A stretch of 40,882 nucleotides of DNA from CAYLNK01 sp964384675 (GTDB taxonomy: Bacteria > Acidobacteriota > Thermoanaerobaculia > UBA5066): positions 1-40,882 of the forward strand of contig CAYLNK010000017.1 in NCBI GenBank assembly GCA_964384675.1. Reading direction: 5' to 3'. This document shows, in pieces, positions 33,301 through 39,813 of the stretch (the stretch's first letter is position 1; every line of letters starts with the position of its first letter). Position numbers and translations under genes: made by a program. The notes under the pieces were generated by a model that worked only from the letters and a program-made list of their open reading frames with translations, did not search any database and was not told where the DNA came from.

Positions 33301-33784
33301 TCTCCACCACGGGCACGTTGAAGGGGAAGGCCCCCACGCTGATGCTGGTGACCTCCACGGGATACCGGATGAAGACGAAGCACCCGCCCGGTCCGGTCGT
33401 GTTCCTCGACACGTAGGTGATGCAGAAGTCGAACCCCTCCTGTGTGACGCTGGCGTTCCCCCGGAAGGTCACCTCGGTGCTGGTCTCGAAGCTCGGCGCG
33501 GTGTAGACCGTTCCGATCGGCGGGCTGATGCAGTTGAAGGAGCCGCTGACGGTCACCGGGATCGTGTAGGTGCTCCCCGGCCGCACGTCGATGTAGTCCG
33601 GCACCGTGATCGTCCGGTTGGCGCAGGAGGAGTTGCCGTTCCCTTGACAGGGCAGGCCGTCGCACGGCGCGTTGCTGTTGGGGCAGAGCTGGGCGAAGAG
33701 CGACGCCGGGCCGAGCGCGAAGAGGAGGAGGTGCGCCGGCGCCAGGAACCTCCGGAGCCGGGACGGATCGGCGACACCTTGCAT
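27329..33784 (-). CDS. Giant secreted PKD-repeat protein with C-terminal duplication
   Basis: An exported protein of 2151 residues, probably an adhesin or surface structural protein. A signal peptide (about 1-33, ending ASLFAQ) leads to a Cys-rich stretch (LCPNSNAPCDGLPC), a beta domain, then seven tandem PKD domains (about residues 155-710) with WSFGDGxT-type cores, the last being degenerate (WQWRVNG). The middle third has unfamiliar beta-rich sequence, followed by a propeller-like region with repeated VAARLPDGDLLIAF / LAVRPDGSAVLV blades, a CARDB-like domain, an eighth PKD (HAWSFGDGTRAEGG) and two copies of a 215-residue module at the C-terminus. No sorting signal or terminal barrel is seen. 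ATG chosen for its signal peptide and AAGGAG site; a longer frame to 34030 has neither. It is transcribed alone. Confidence 0.9.
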   Translation of the reverse strand: MQGVADPSRLRRFLAPAHLLLFALGPASLFAQLCPNSNAPCDGLPCQGNGNSSCANRTITVPDYIDVRPGSTYTIPVTVSGSFNCISPPIGTVYTAPSFETSTEVTFRGNASVTQEGFDFCITYVSRNTTGPGGCFVFIRYPVEVTSISVGAFPFNVPVVETPLRFLSTSKGLPDQFTWDFDDGTTLVGPPGDLSYASPSHQYAQAGSYTVKLTSRNTRFGDSASKSIVVNVRNVVDFSYAPTSPRAGAPVQFTDSTLPYEGPSSYQWSFGDGQTSSAKDPAITYAAAGTYQVTETVTRDKVYTKTKVIEVLGSERPDFDWSPLSPAVGQPVSFRDLTPDLPGARTWLFGDGGQSAEANPVHAYTSPGQRIVSLRIGASDFTAKAIVVRGTGPTASFRFAPSTPKAGEAVGFVDESTGDPATWLWSFDDGTTSTERNPSHAFDEARAYAVSLTVTNADGTDTTTRTVPVEPLVDFSYAPGTPKLKETVQFSDASVGLKPPIAYSWSFGDGGTSTQRNPTHAYEARGSFEVTFTATGSSGGDTVKKTIVVDPSIVAKFSFAPTTKIQPRRVVTFTDESTGTPDSWLFTFGDGKSSTLRNPTHEYAKKGAYTVTLLVARETEASTVSRPLTVDAIAPVASFTYAPGQPRVGDTIVFTDTSEDDPTSWQWRVNGSVASTASSLSYTPAQPQTIEVELTVANEAGADGTTRTVKVLPKLEELSVSVLSKYGPCFVDGIPIAAPIDVKVLDWKGTPGTLDYTLGGGPPVSVGVTPTGASFTLQSKLLDSGGLGKAFALVATARNTTGGEGIGSLEVGSFPVPSWLGSAFGSVTYEETRVKIPFKLAFPAKPWEAKLTFPDSGFLGPLRGKSVGLGKTQVTYETNVRTDCTADDSLMGGTSFDAAFGTVGGSVRGKLDYTLSPRTGFTLTKGTVGFTLAGTVKNEVLLVFAFPALIPYCAIPILDPVCNIVKLETELSVSAAPDFTFKYAFDTLTFDDFTQLVKLGGKATVSARIGPASLKVFGGISFGFTIGPGTPAIPAYGGILRKVEGGVEVGLTASVSLFTIVDLKATGTCSFTPATPLTCTGSSPVPRAPLSPGAFAVTPIEIHRTSPGLPDLAAGDPSVLVSGVSPLASPVAARLPDGDLLIAFVNENPSLANTLQRTDIWTARTGSAVGEPRAVASDDRQDLDPALAVRPDGSAVLVHSRLRNAGLSNADVKTSADLPKLHRETEVVASLYDAARGWSPPQPLTDNAVLDRGARVVALENGRALAIWLREPANEPASSEAQIVARELIGSTWGDEQVLASGLTGVAGIQAASRGNEAIVVFSDGAEIATVAYENGQWSAARDLTKDTVADRYPRVAYGPDGAPRVLWLAGEALVWQTPGGTRETVRAAGSALGLIEARLVASPSGRFALVWAAPDATAGGTTNLLARFRDPAAMGWSEDVLLARDARALSALAGFFDAQERLRVVGLATAITYESVERTFDGEKVILEGMPVEGRSDLVHLTFAPVVDLAAEGPLLVSAPAPAPGEAVTVTARVANRGLLPVSGVEVLLSEASGRRLASAAVDLLPGESRDLTLPFTYATSARDVVCSVDPTGDAEPSNNSLRHLFGNERPVPCWQSTSAGGPAPLTVGFDGGCSLDRDGRIVAHAWSFGDGTRAEGGVASHAFTRAGTYQVSLVVTDDVGATSSLLRTIAVEASTGDPRSRPSPHHLSLPVVARAKGVAGTNFVSDVTVFNRDRARDLVVRGLYMPDGRSDTFGLDLRIPPRQTRSLADVVATGFGAPSGSGWVRLDLDHPNALVESRTYNAQPEGTAGVSVAGVLDAEALTAGGRRVFPQLWRPGYRVNIAFTELSGSGSSATAIAFDARGTEAGRKTYDVPPYAHVQDSGDALYQRAGRIEVTVDGGKVVPYVTTVDNATGDAVYETGATVRSGATRVMLPGVVRARGANDTDFRTDLRIYSPAAQKIELTLALPSGTVTKSLDLPAGETRAYDDVITSLFPEATGDQAGVLFVTAPGPVVTGARTYNLAPTGTYGVSVPAREGGELLSPGETADLIQLQSDAGYRCNFAFAAFDPSGATVLLRAFDPQGNLLAVKSYSVAGSQSRQISRVFADLGITASLPSARLEVSVIDGGRVYAYATVVDNRTGDGIFVEARR
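27332..28655 (-). repeat. Two C-terminal copies of a 215-residue module
   Basis: Copy A (about 28000-28655) and copy B (about 27332-27987) share the order LPVVARAKG/LPGVVRARG, SRTYNAQPEGTAGVSV/ARTYNLAPTGTYGVSV, GYRVNIAFTE/GYRCNFAFAA and VDNATGDAVYE/VDNRTGDGIFVE. They have diverged well beyond DNA identity. The module resembles no domain I can name. Confidence 0.75.
31645..33320 (-). repeat. Seven tandem PKD domains inside the giant protein
   Basis: Each unit is about 75-80 residues with a FSYAPTSPRAG-like first strand, a SFGDG core and an ATYTVTLTV-like end. Units differ enough that the DNA is not a simple tandem repeat. An eighth unit lies apart, at about 28690-28960. Confidence 0.85.
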
Positions 33785-33874
33785 GGCGACTCCTTGCTCC
33801 TTCCCGGAGGGTGTCGTGAATCGCCCCCGGTGCTGGAACGTTGAGCCCCGGCCACCCGAGCGCACGAAAGCGCG

Positions 33875-33892
33875 GTGAAATCGAAGTGAAAT
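33875..33892. promoter_or_regulatory. Direct repeat GTGAAAT, 11-base period
   Basis: GTGAAAT occurs at 33875-33881 and 33886-33892, in the 151-base gap upstream of the giant protein gene, about 95 bases before its ATG. Same-face direct repeats are typical of response-regulator or activator sites. No regulator can be assigned. Confidence 0.3.
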
Positions 33893-33935
33893 GGACTCGG
33901 CGCGTGGGGGGGCGCTCCCCGCAGGCCTCGCTACG

Positions 33936-34184
33936 TCAAGGCGTTCGGTATGCGGGATCAGGCGAGCCCTGGCTTGCTCCGGGTCTTGGCTCCCGCACCG
34001 GGGGGTCCCGGGGCTCCAGAGCCTCGGCACGCGGCCCCGGGCGCTCGCGCTCGCGGAGTGCCGCGAACGCCGCCGCGGTCTCCCTCATCGCCTCGGCCAT
34101 GCGGACCTTCTCCGGCCAGGAGAGGAGGCGTCGTTCCCTTTGCCACGTGGCCTGGCGTTCGAGGAGCTGCCTGACGTCATCCAC
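33936..34184 (-). CDS. Small hypothetical protein
   Basis: An 82-residue soluble protein I cannot name. The first half is a clear amphipathic helical hairpin (VRQLLERQATWQRERRLLSW, then PEKVRMAEAMRETAAAFAALR), and the rest is a Pro/Arg-rich disordered tail. GGAGG lies 6 bases before the GTG start, which supports translation. The 78-base gap upstream to the SNF2 gene contains a TATCCT that could be its -10. Short proteins that open with a similar helical segment occur near toxin or nucleotide-handling genes in other high-GC bacteria, from memory, but no function can be given. Confidence 0.65.
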   Translation of the reverse strand: MDDVRQLLERQATWQRERRLLSWPEKVRMAEAMRETAAAFAALRERERPGPRAEALEPRDPPVREPRPGASQGSPDPAYRTP

Positions 34185-34262
34185 CGGGCGACCTCCGCAC
34201 TTTCGATCAGGATATCCCTCCGACCACGAGCGACGGCGCCGTCGTGTCGCTCAAGCGGCGGC

Positions 34263-37200
34263 TCACGACAGCAGCAGCTCCAGGTCCTCCCGCGTCAGGT
34301 CGCGGACGAGGCTGTAGTCCGCGCCGAGGATCGCGTCCGCCAGAGCTCGCTTCTCCGCCTGCAGCGCCACGATCTTCTCCTCGATCGTGGCCTTGGCGAT
34401 CAGCCGGTAGGCGAAGACGTGGCGGGATTGACCGATCCGGTGGGTGCGGTCGATGGCCTGGGTCTCGGCCGCGGGGTTCCACCACGGGTCGAGGAGGAAG
34501 ACGTAGTCGGCCTCGGTCAGGTTCAGGCCGAAGCCGCCCGCCTTCAGGCTGATCAGGAAGAGACCGCACGCCGGGTCGGTGCGGAAGCGCGACACGCGCG
34601 CCTCGCGGTCGCGCACCCGGCCGTCGAGGTACTCGTAGCCGATCTCCTCGGCGTCGAGCCGGCTCCGCAGGATGGCGAGGTGGGTCGTGAACTGGGAGAA
34701 GACGAGCGCCTTGTGCCCCTCGGCCAGCACCTCGCGAAGGCGCGGGAGGAGCGCGTCGAGCTTGGCGCTCGGCTCGGCGTGCCGCTCCGGGTCGACGAGT
34801 CCCGGGTGGCAGGCGGCCTGGCGCAGACGGAGGAGCGCCGCGAGGACCTGGATCTTGGCCTTCTTCAGGCCCGCCGCGTTCGCCGGCGAAAGGAGCGACG
34901 CGCGGTAGTGGGCGCGCAGCTCGTCGTAGAGGCGCCGCTGAGGCGGCTCGAGCTCGCACCAGAGGGTCTGCTCCATCTTGGGCGGCAGGTCGCTCGCCAC
35001 CTGCTCCTTGGTGCGCCGCAGGAGGAACGGGCGAAGCGCGCGCCGGAGGAGGTCGCGCGTCTCCTCGCTCTTCCCGCCGCCCAGGAAGGACCGATGACGC
35101 CCGAGGAGGCCGGGGTTCAGGAACCCGAACAGGCTGAACAGCTCGTCCAGCCGGTTCTCGATCGGTGTGCCGGAGAGCGCCAGGCGATGGCGCCCGGTGA
35201 GGAGGCGGACGGCCTTCGCGGCGTCCGTGCCGGCGTTCTTCACGGCCTGCGCCTCGTCGAGGACGACGTAGTCGAACCCCACCTCGGAGAGCCAGACCAC
35301 GTCCTGGCGGAGGATGCCGTACGTCGTCAGGACCAGATCGACGCCGGCCAGCCCGCTGGCGTCGCGAGGACGGCCGGTCCCGGTGTGCTCCAGGATCGAC
35401 AGGCCGGGCGCGAAGCGGCGTGTCTCCTCGCGCCAGTTGAAGAGGAGTGACCGCGGAGCGACGACGATCGACGTCCGCCCGGGCGCTTCCTCCTTTCGCG
35501 AGGCGAGGAGCGCCAGCACCTGGATCGTCTTGCCGAGACCCATGTCGTCCGCCAGGCACCCGCCGAAGGCGCAGTCGCGAAGGAGCCGGAACCAGCCGAG
35601 CCCCTCCTTCTGGTACTCGCGCAACGTTCCCCGGAACGAGCGAGGCGGCTCCTGCGCCTGGACCCGCTCGAAGCGGCGCAGCGTGGCGCGGAGCTGCCGG
35701 AACCCTTCGTCCACCGCGACGTCTTCGCGCCCGGCGAGAAGAGCGTCGAGGAGGGCGGAGCGGGTTCGGCCCACGCGGAGCCGCCCCTTCTCGACGTCCA
35801 GGTACTTCGCCACCGACCTCCACCGCGCGGTCCACTCCTCGGGGATCAGGCCGAGCGTCCCGTCGTCGAACGTCAGGGTCTCCTCGCCGTCGCGGATGGC
35901 CGCGAGGAGGCGGGGGAGGGGCACGCTCGCGCCGTCGAAGACGGCCTCTCCGGTGACGTCGAACCAGTCGATGCCGGTGGAGACGGAGGCGCTCACGGAG
36001 CGGGCCGTGCGGTGCGTCTTCCCGTCCAGCGTGACGCGCCAGCCGTCGGCGACGAGCTTCTTCGTGGCGTTCGCCACGAGCTGCGGCTGGACCGTGACGC
36101 CGGTGGTGTGGACGAAGGCGCCCAGGGTCTGGAGCCGCTTCGTGGCGGCCGTCTCGGCCTCCCGATCGCGCAGCAGCAGGTGCCGCCTCACCGGGTCCCA
36201 GAGGCCGCAGCCCCGCTCGGATATCCCGACCGGCTCGGCGTCGCCGTAGCGGAACGAGACCTTGCCGTCCGCGCCCGTCCCCTTGCGGAGCGTGATCGCG
36301 AGCTCCGGCCGTGGCGCGGGACGCATCACCTCGAGCCCGGTCCCCGGAGCCACGTCCAGGGGAGGGAGGCCGGGCAGGACGGCGAGCTCGCGGGCGAGGG
36401 CGTCGACCGCCCCGGCGGCGATGTCGACGCGCGGCGAGTGGCGCAGCACGGTGACCCAGTCGAAGAGACCGTGGTCGACCAGGGGCGCCGCCTGGTCGTT
36501 GAAGTAGACGTGCCGCCCCGCAGTGAGGAGCGGCGGTTCGGCCAGAGGACGCCGCTCTCCGTTCCAGTGAAGGGCACCTTCCAGCACGACCCGGCCGGAG
36601 GCTCCGGGCGCCAGGTGGAGGCGCAGCTCCCAGGGCCGCGGGTCCCACGCCAGGGGCGGGCCGGTCGTCATCCCGAGGCGAAGGCGGAACCGCCCCGTCG
36701 CGCAGAGCAGCGGGACGATCTCCGCGTCGGCGAGCGGGGAGAGCGACAGAGTCGAGAGGTCGATCCCTTCCCGCATGCCGCGCCAGCGCGTCGAGCCGCT
36801 GAGCATCAGGACGAGGGCCCGGTCGGTGGGGTCGCCGAGGGCCTCGATCGAGTCGAGCGCGCGGATCGGCTTCGGCTCGCGCGACGAGGTGGCGCGCTTC
36901 GGCGGCCGCGCGTCCAGGACCTCGATCACGAGACCGCTCCCCGCCTGGGTGCCGGCCACGTCCAGGTGGTAGACGATCTCTCCGGGACCGAACGTCGCGA
37001 CGACCGGCGCCCGGCGGGAGACGGGGCGCTGCGCGAGCTGGCGCAGCGTCGAGAGGAACGCGGGGGGGAGAGCCGGGGGGGACGGGGGCGTCGTGAGCGA
37101 GGGGGCCGCGCCGAATGCGGGCTTCGCGGCCGTGCGCTGGAGAGCGGCCGGGAGCGGTCCCCAGAGCGGGGCGACCATTCCCTGAACGACCGCCGCGAAG

Positions 37201-37466
37201 TACGTCGCGAACTGGTGCTTGCAGACCGGCAGGTCCCAGGAGTTCGCGTAGGGACAGGTGCAGCTCCCCAGGAGGGCCCGGCGCCGCGTGTTGTCGAGCC
37301 TCACCAGGTAGGTCGTGGTCCCCTCCACGGCGGCCACGATGTCCCCGCCCTCCGGCTCGACGCTGAGGGGCCCGACCGCGCCGCGCCGGTAATAGTCGAG
37401 GCCGCGCGAGCGCTGGATGGCGGTCGACGACTCCCGATCGTGCTGCCAGCCGCCACGGTACGTCAC
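34263..37466 (-). CDS. SWIM-SNF2 family DNA-dependent ATPase
   Basis: A 1067-residue Swi2/Snf2-type ATPase of the bacterial RapA/HepA-like group, which moves along DNA to remodel protein-DNA or RNA-polymerase complexes. A SWIM zinc finger (CTCPYANSWDLPVCKH, near residues 68-84) opens the protein; about 500 residues of lineage-specific sequence follow, then the ATPase core (from about 590): Walker A DDMGLGKT, DEAQ box LDEAQAVKN, SGTPIENRLDEL, and helicase C motifs SLKAGGFGLNLTEAD and QAIDRTHRIGQ. The GTG at 37466 is chosen because TACCAT stands exactly at -12 to -7; another GTG at 37487 is possible. Transcribed divergently from the SCO1 fusion gene, with only 42 bases between starts. No restriction or phage-defence partner is adjacent. 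Confidence 0.94.
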   Translation of the reverse strand: MTYRGGWQHDRESSTAIQRSRGLDYYRRGAVGPLSVEPEGGDIVAAVEGTTTYLVRLDNTRRRALLGSCTCPYANSWDLPVCKHQFATYFAAVVQGMVAPLWGPLPAALQRTAAKPAFGAAPSLTTPPSPPALPPAFLSTLRQLAQRPVSRRAPVVATFGPGEIVYHLDVAGTQAGSGLVIEVLDARPPKRATSSREPKPIRALDSIEALGDPTDRALVLMLSGSTRWRGMREGIDLSTLSLSPLADAEIVPLLCATGRFRLRLGMTTGPPLAWDPRPWELRLHLAPGASGRVVLEGALHWNGERRPLAEPPLLTAGRHVYFNDQAAPLVDHGLFDWVTVLRHSPRVDIAAGAVDALARELAVLPGLPPLDVAPGTGLEVMRPAPRPELAITLRKGTGADGKVSFRYGDAEPVGISERGCGLWDPVRRHLLLRDREAETAATKRLQTLGAFVHTTGVTVQPQLVANATKKLVADGWRVTLDGKTHRTARSVSASVSTGIDWFDVTGEAVFDGASVPLPRLLAAIRDGEETLTFDDGTLGLIPEEWTARWRSVAKYLDVEKGRLRVGRTRSALLDALLAGREDVAVDEGFRQLRATLRRFERVQAQEPPRSFRGTLREYQKEGLGWFRLLRDCAFGGCLADDMGLGKTIQVLALLASRKEEAPGRTSIVVAPRSLLFNWREETRRFAPGLSILEHTGTGRPRDASGLAGVDLVLTTYGILRQDVVWLSEVGFDYVVLDEAQAVKNAGTDAAKAVRLLTGRHRLALSGTPIENRLDELFSLFGFLNPGLLGRHRSFLGGGKSEETRDLLRRALRPFLLRRTKEQVASDLPPKMEQTLWCELEPPQRRLYDELRAHYRASLLSPANAAGLKKAKIQVLAALLRLRQAACHPGLVDPERHAEPSAKLDALLPRLREVLAEGHKALVFSQFTTHLAILRSRLDAEEIGYEYLDGRVRDREARVSRFRTDPACGLFLISLKAGGFGLNLTEADYVFLLDPWWNPAAETQAIDRTHRIGQSRHVFAYRLIAKATIEEKIVALQAEKRALADAILGADYSLVRDLTREDLELLLS

Positions 37467-37472
37467 GGGGGG

Positions 37473-37478
37473 ATGGTA
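37473..37478 (-). promoter_or_regulatory. Candidate -10 box of the SNF2 gene
   Basis: TACCAT on the minus strand at -12 to -7 from the GTG at 37466. The six bases between are all C on that strand, so there is no ribosome site and the mRNA should be leaderless. Confidence 0.5.
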
Positions 37479-37495
37479 ATCCGGCACGGAGACGC

Positions 37496-37501
37496 TACAT
37501 T
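37496..37501 (+). promoter_or_regulatory. Candidate -10 box of the SCO1 fusion gene
   Basis: TACATT at -13 to -8 from the ATG at 37509, again without a ribosome site. It shares a 42-base divergent promoter region with the SNF2 gene. Confidence 0.45.
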
Positions 37502-37508
37502 CGGCTCG

Positions 37509-38759
37509 ATGAGACGGCCCGCCCTCCTCGCCTGCGTTCTCGGCCTGCTCCGCCTCGACCTCCTCGCGACCGACCCGCCCGCGGTGCGGCTCGAGGAGGA
37601 CCGGATCCCGCCGGCCGTCGACCTCGTGGACCAGGACGGCCGGCCCTTCTCGTTGCTTCGCGATCGCGGCGGCCGGCCGGTCCTCCTGACGTTCATCTTC
37701 ACGCGATGCCCGGGCGCCTGCCCGTTCGTCGTCGAGCAGGCGCGGGCGGCGGCCCGCGACGCGGCGAACCCGAAGGACCCGCGCTCGAGGCCCCTCGTGG
37801 TGGCCGTCTCGTTCGACCCGGAGCACGACACCCCCGCGGTCCTCCGCGCCTACGCGAAGGAGCGGCAGATCCTGAGGAGCGAGGCCGTCTTCCTGACCGG
37901 GAAGCCGGCGGCGGTCGAGGCGGTGACGAAGGCGTACGAGCTGTCGGTGGTGAAGGACGCGGACGGACAGATCCAGCACGCGTTCCAGACGGTGGTCATC
38001 GACCGGGCCGGGCGCATCACCGCGCGCTGGCTCGGCTACAACGTCGACCGCGCCGCGCTCGCCGCCGACGCCCGCCGGGCGGGGCGTCCGCCGGCGGTAC
38101 CCGTGAAGGCGCCGCCTCCGGGCGAGGTGAAGTGGGTCGGCGCGCTCCGCGACGTGATGCACGCGGGCGACCTGCGCGGGAAGGCGAACCTCCTCGCCTT
38201 CCGTCCCATGGCCGACCTGTACGCCGTCGGCCCGCTCGAGGAGCTGAAGGGCGAGGTGACCGTCGTCTCCGGCGTCGCGTACCAGGCCCGTGTGGACGAT
38301 GGGAAATGCGCCGTCCGCGAGAGCTGGGACGCGAAGGCGTGCTTCCTCGTCTACGCGCGCGTCCCGGCCTGGAAGGCGGTCAGCGTGGACCCGCCGGTGA
38401 GGACCGTGGCGGAGCTGGAGGAGAGGCTCCCGGCCCTGGCGAAGGCCGCGGGCCTCGACCCGGGCAAGCCGTTCCCGTTCCGGATCCGGGGCGAGGCGGA
38501 GAGCGTGGCCTACCACCTCGTCGACAAGCGTGACGACACGCCCCACGACCCCGCGGAGCACGACCGGATCAAGGTGCACCTGACGCTCGAGGGACAGCGG
38601 GTGCAGATGATCGGCTTCCGCTCGACGGCGCACACCGGCGTCTTCATCCCGAAGGACCGCACGACGCACGTTCACGTCGTGACCGAGGACCGGCGGACCT
38701 CCGGGCACGTGGACGACTTCGCGATGCGGGAGATGGTGCTCGAGCTGCCCTGGAGGTGA
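37509..38759 (+). CDS. SCO1/SenC domain fused to acetolactate-decarboxylase-like domain
   Basis: A 416-residue exported protein of two parts. After a signal peptide (about 1-17), residues 30-195 form a SCO1/SenC thioredoxin-like domain with the copper ligands Cys67 and Cys71 (RCPGAC) and His157 (QIQHAF); such proteins load copper on cytochrome oxidase or act in redox sensing. Residues 210-416 match the acetolactate decarboxylase fold: LKGEVTVVSGVAYQ, then GFRSTAHTG and THVHVVTEDRRTSGHVDDF. The three zinc ligands of the decarboxylase, His-x-His-x10-His, are kept as His387, His389 and His400. A Pro-rich linker (AVPVKAPPPGE) joins the two. It reads as one frame with no break. The decarboxylase substrate is doubtful outside the cytoplasm; a zinc or copper role is an alternative. 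Confidence 0.88.
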   Translation: MRRPALLACVLGLLRLDLLATDPPAVRLEEDRIPPAVDLVDQDGRPFSLLRDRGGRPVLLTFIFTRCPGACPFVVEQARAAARDAANPKDPRSRPLVVAVSFDPEHDTPAVLRAYAKERQILRSEAVFLTGKPAAVEAVTKAYELSVVKDADGQIQHAFQTVVIDRAGRITARWLGYNVDRAALAADARRAGRPPAVPVKAPPPGEVKWVGALRDVMHAGDLRGKANLLAFRPMADLYAVGPLEELKGEVTVVSGVAYQARVDDGKCAVRESWDAKACFLVYARVPAWKAVSVDPPVRTVAELEERLPALAKAAGLDPGKPFPFRIRGEAESVAYHLVDKRDDTPHDPAEHDRIKVHLTLEGQRVQMIGFRSTAHTGVFIPKDRTTHVHVVTEDRRTSGHVDDFAMREMVLELPWR

Positions 38760-38765
38760 CCCGGC

Positions 38766-39728
38766 CTACGGGATCAGGAGCACCTTCCCGATCGCCTCGC
38801 GACTTTCGAGGAAAGCGTGGGCGGCGGCCCCCTCGTCCAGCCTGAAGCGGCGGGCGATCCGTACCGAGAGATGCCCGGACCGGAGCCACGAGAAGAGCTC
38901 GGCCGAGCGCCGGAGCCGCTCCTCGCGCCCGGTGAGGACGTTCCAGAGGTCGCCGCCGGTCACGGTCTTCGAGGCGTCCATCAGGATCGCCGGGTCGACG
39001 AGCGGCGGCTTGCCACCGGCCATCCCGAAGAAGACGACGCGGCCGCCGGTGCGCACCGCTTCCAGGCTCTCCAGGAGCGTCGCGCCGACCGAGTCGTAGA
39101 CGACGTCGGCGCCGTGCCCGCCGGTCGCCTGGCGGACGGCGGCGGGCCAGCCGTCGCCGGACGGGAGCGCCAGGTCCGCCCCCGCCTCCAGCGCGGCGGT
39201 GCGCTTCGCCTCGCTCGACGCGAGCCCGATCACCCGCGCGCCGAGCAGCTTCGCGACCTGCACCAGGAGCAGCCCGACGCCCCCGGCGGCGGCATGGGTG
39301 ACCGCGGTCTCTCCCGGCGCGAGCGGGTAGCTGTCACGCGTCAGGTACTGAGCCGTGAGCCCCTGGAGCATCACGGCGGCCGCCGTCTCGAACGAGATGT
39401 CGTCCGGAAGCGGAACGAGCTTCTCGAGAGGGACGCTCACCTTCTCGGCGTTCGCGAACGGGCTGTCCGCGAAGGTGACGCGGTCGCCCGGGACGAGGTC
39501 CGCCTCTCCCTCGACCGACTCCACGATCCCGGCCCCCTCGTAGCCGGCGACGTACGGTGGCGAGCCGGCCAGGTGGTAGCTGCCGCGGCGGCGGTAGACG
39601 TCGGCGAAGTTGAGGCCGATCGCCTCCATCCGCACGATCGCGTGGCCGGGACGGGGCTTCGGGTCGGGGAGCTCGCGGAGGCGTAGGACCTCGGGACCGC
39701 CGAAGGTGTCGAAGGTGAGCGCGCGCAT
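38766..39728 (-). CDS. NADPH:quinone oxidoreductase (zeta-crystallin-type MDR)
   Basis: A 320-residue zinc-free medium-chain dehydrogenase/reductase that passes electrons from NADPH to quinones or enones. The family order is complete: MRALTFDTFGGPEVL, IGLNFADVYRRRGSY, PYVAGYEGAGIVESVG-like segment, AAVMLQGLTAQYL, the nucleotide loop HAAAGGVGLLLVQVAKLLGA and GADVVYDSVGA. Catalytic zinc ligands are absent, as expected for quinone reductases. The ATG starts with no ribosome site; TAACCT lies at -14 to -9. Its stop is 6 bases from that of the SCO1 fusion on the other strand. It diverges from the molybdenum hydroxylase operon. Confidence 0.93.
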   Translation of the reverse strand: MRALTFDTFGGPEVLRLRELPDPKPRPGHAIVRMEAIGLNFADVYRRRGSYHLAGSPPYVAGYEGAGIVESVEGEADLVPGDRVTFADSPFANAEKVSVPLEKLVPLPDDISFETAAAVMLQGLTAQYLTRDSYPLAPGETAVTHAAAGGVGLLLVQVAKLLGARVIGLASSEAKRTAALEAGADLALPSGDGWPAAVRQATGGHGADVVYDSVGATLLESLEAVRTGGRVVFFGMAGGKPPLVDPAILMDASKTVTGGDLWNVLTGREERLRRSAELFSWLRSGHLSVRIARRFRLDEGAAAHAFLESREAIGKVLLIP

Positions 39729-39736
39729 CGTCCCCG

Positions 39737-39742
39737 AGGTTA
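39737..39742 (-). promoter_or_regulatory. Candidate -10 box of the quinone reductase gene
   Basis: TAACCT on the minus strand at -14 to -9 from the ATG at 39728, one base farther than other such boxes here. Confidence 0.3.
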
Positions 39743-39813
39743 CCCCTCCGTGCACGCAACCTTTTTCCGGTGCCGCCGTTAGTGCAGGGAGCGCTCGTCC
39801 CAGGAGGTGCTCC

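Noticed and set aside
31787..33844. Open frame of 685 codons on the plus strand within the PKD region
   Set aside because: Same reason: the regularity of the frame mirrors the PKD repeats on the other strand.
33785..34030. Longer N-terminus for the giant PKD protein
   Set aside because: It would add 82 residues of poor composition before a good signal peptide and overlap the small gene at 33936-34184.
34207..36648. Second long minus-strand frame over the SNF2 gene
   Set aside because: A shifted frame of Arg/Ala/Gly/Pro without helicase motifs; the frame ending at 34263 carries all motifs.
34263..37466. SNF2 gene as part of an anti-phage system
   Set aside because: Some defence systems use SNF2 ATPases, but no nuclease, methylase or phospholipase-D partner is next to it; the neighbours are housekeeping or unrelated.
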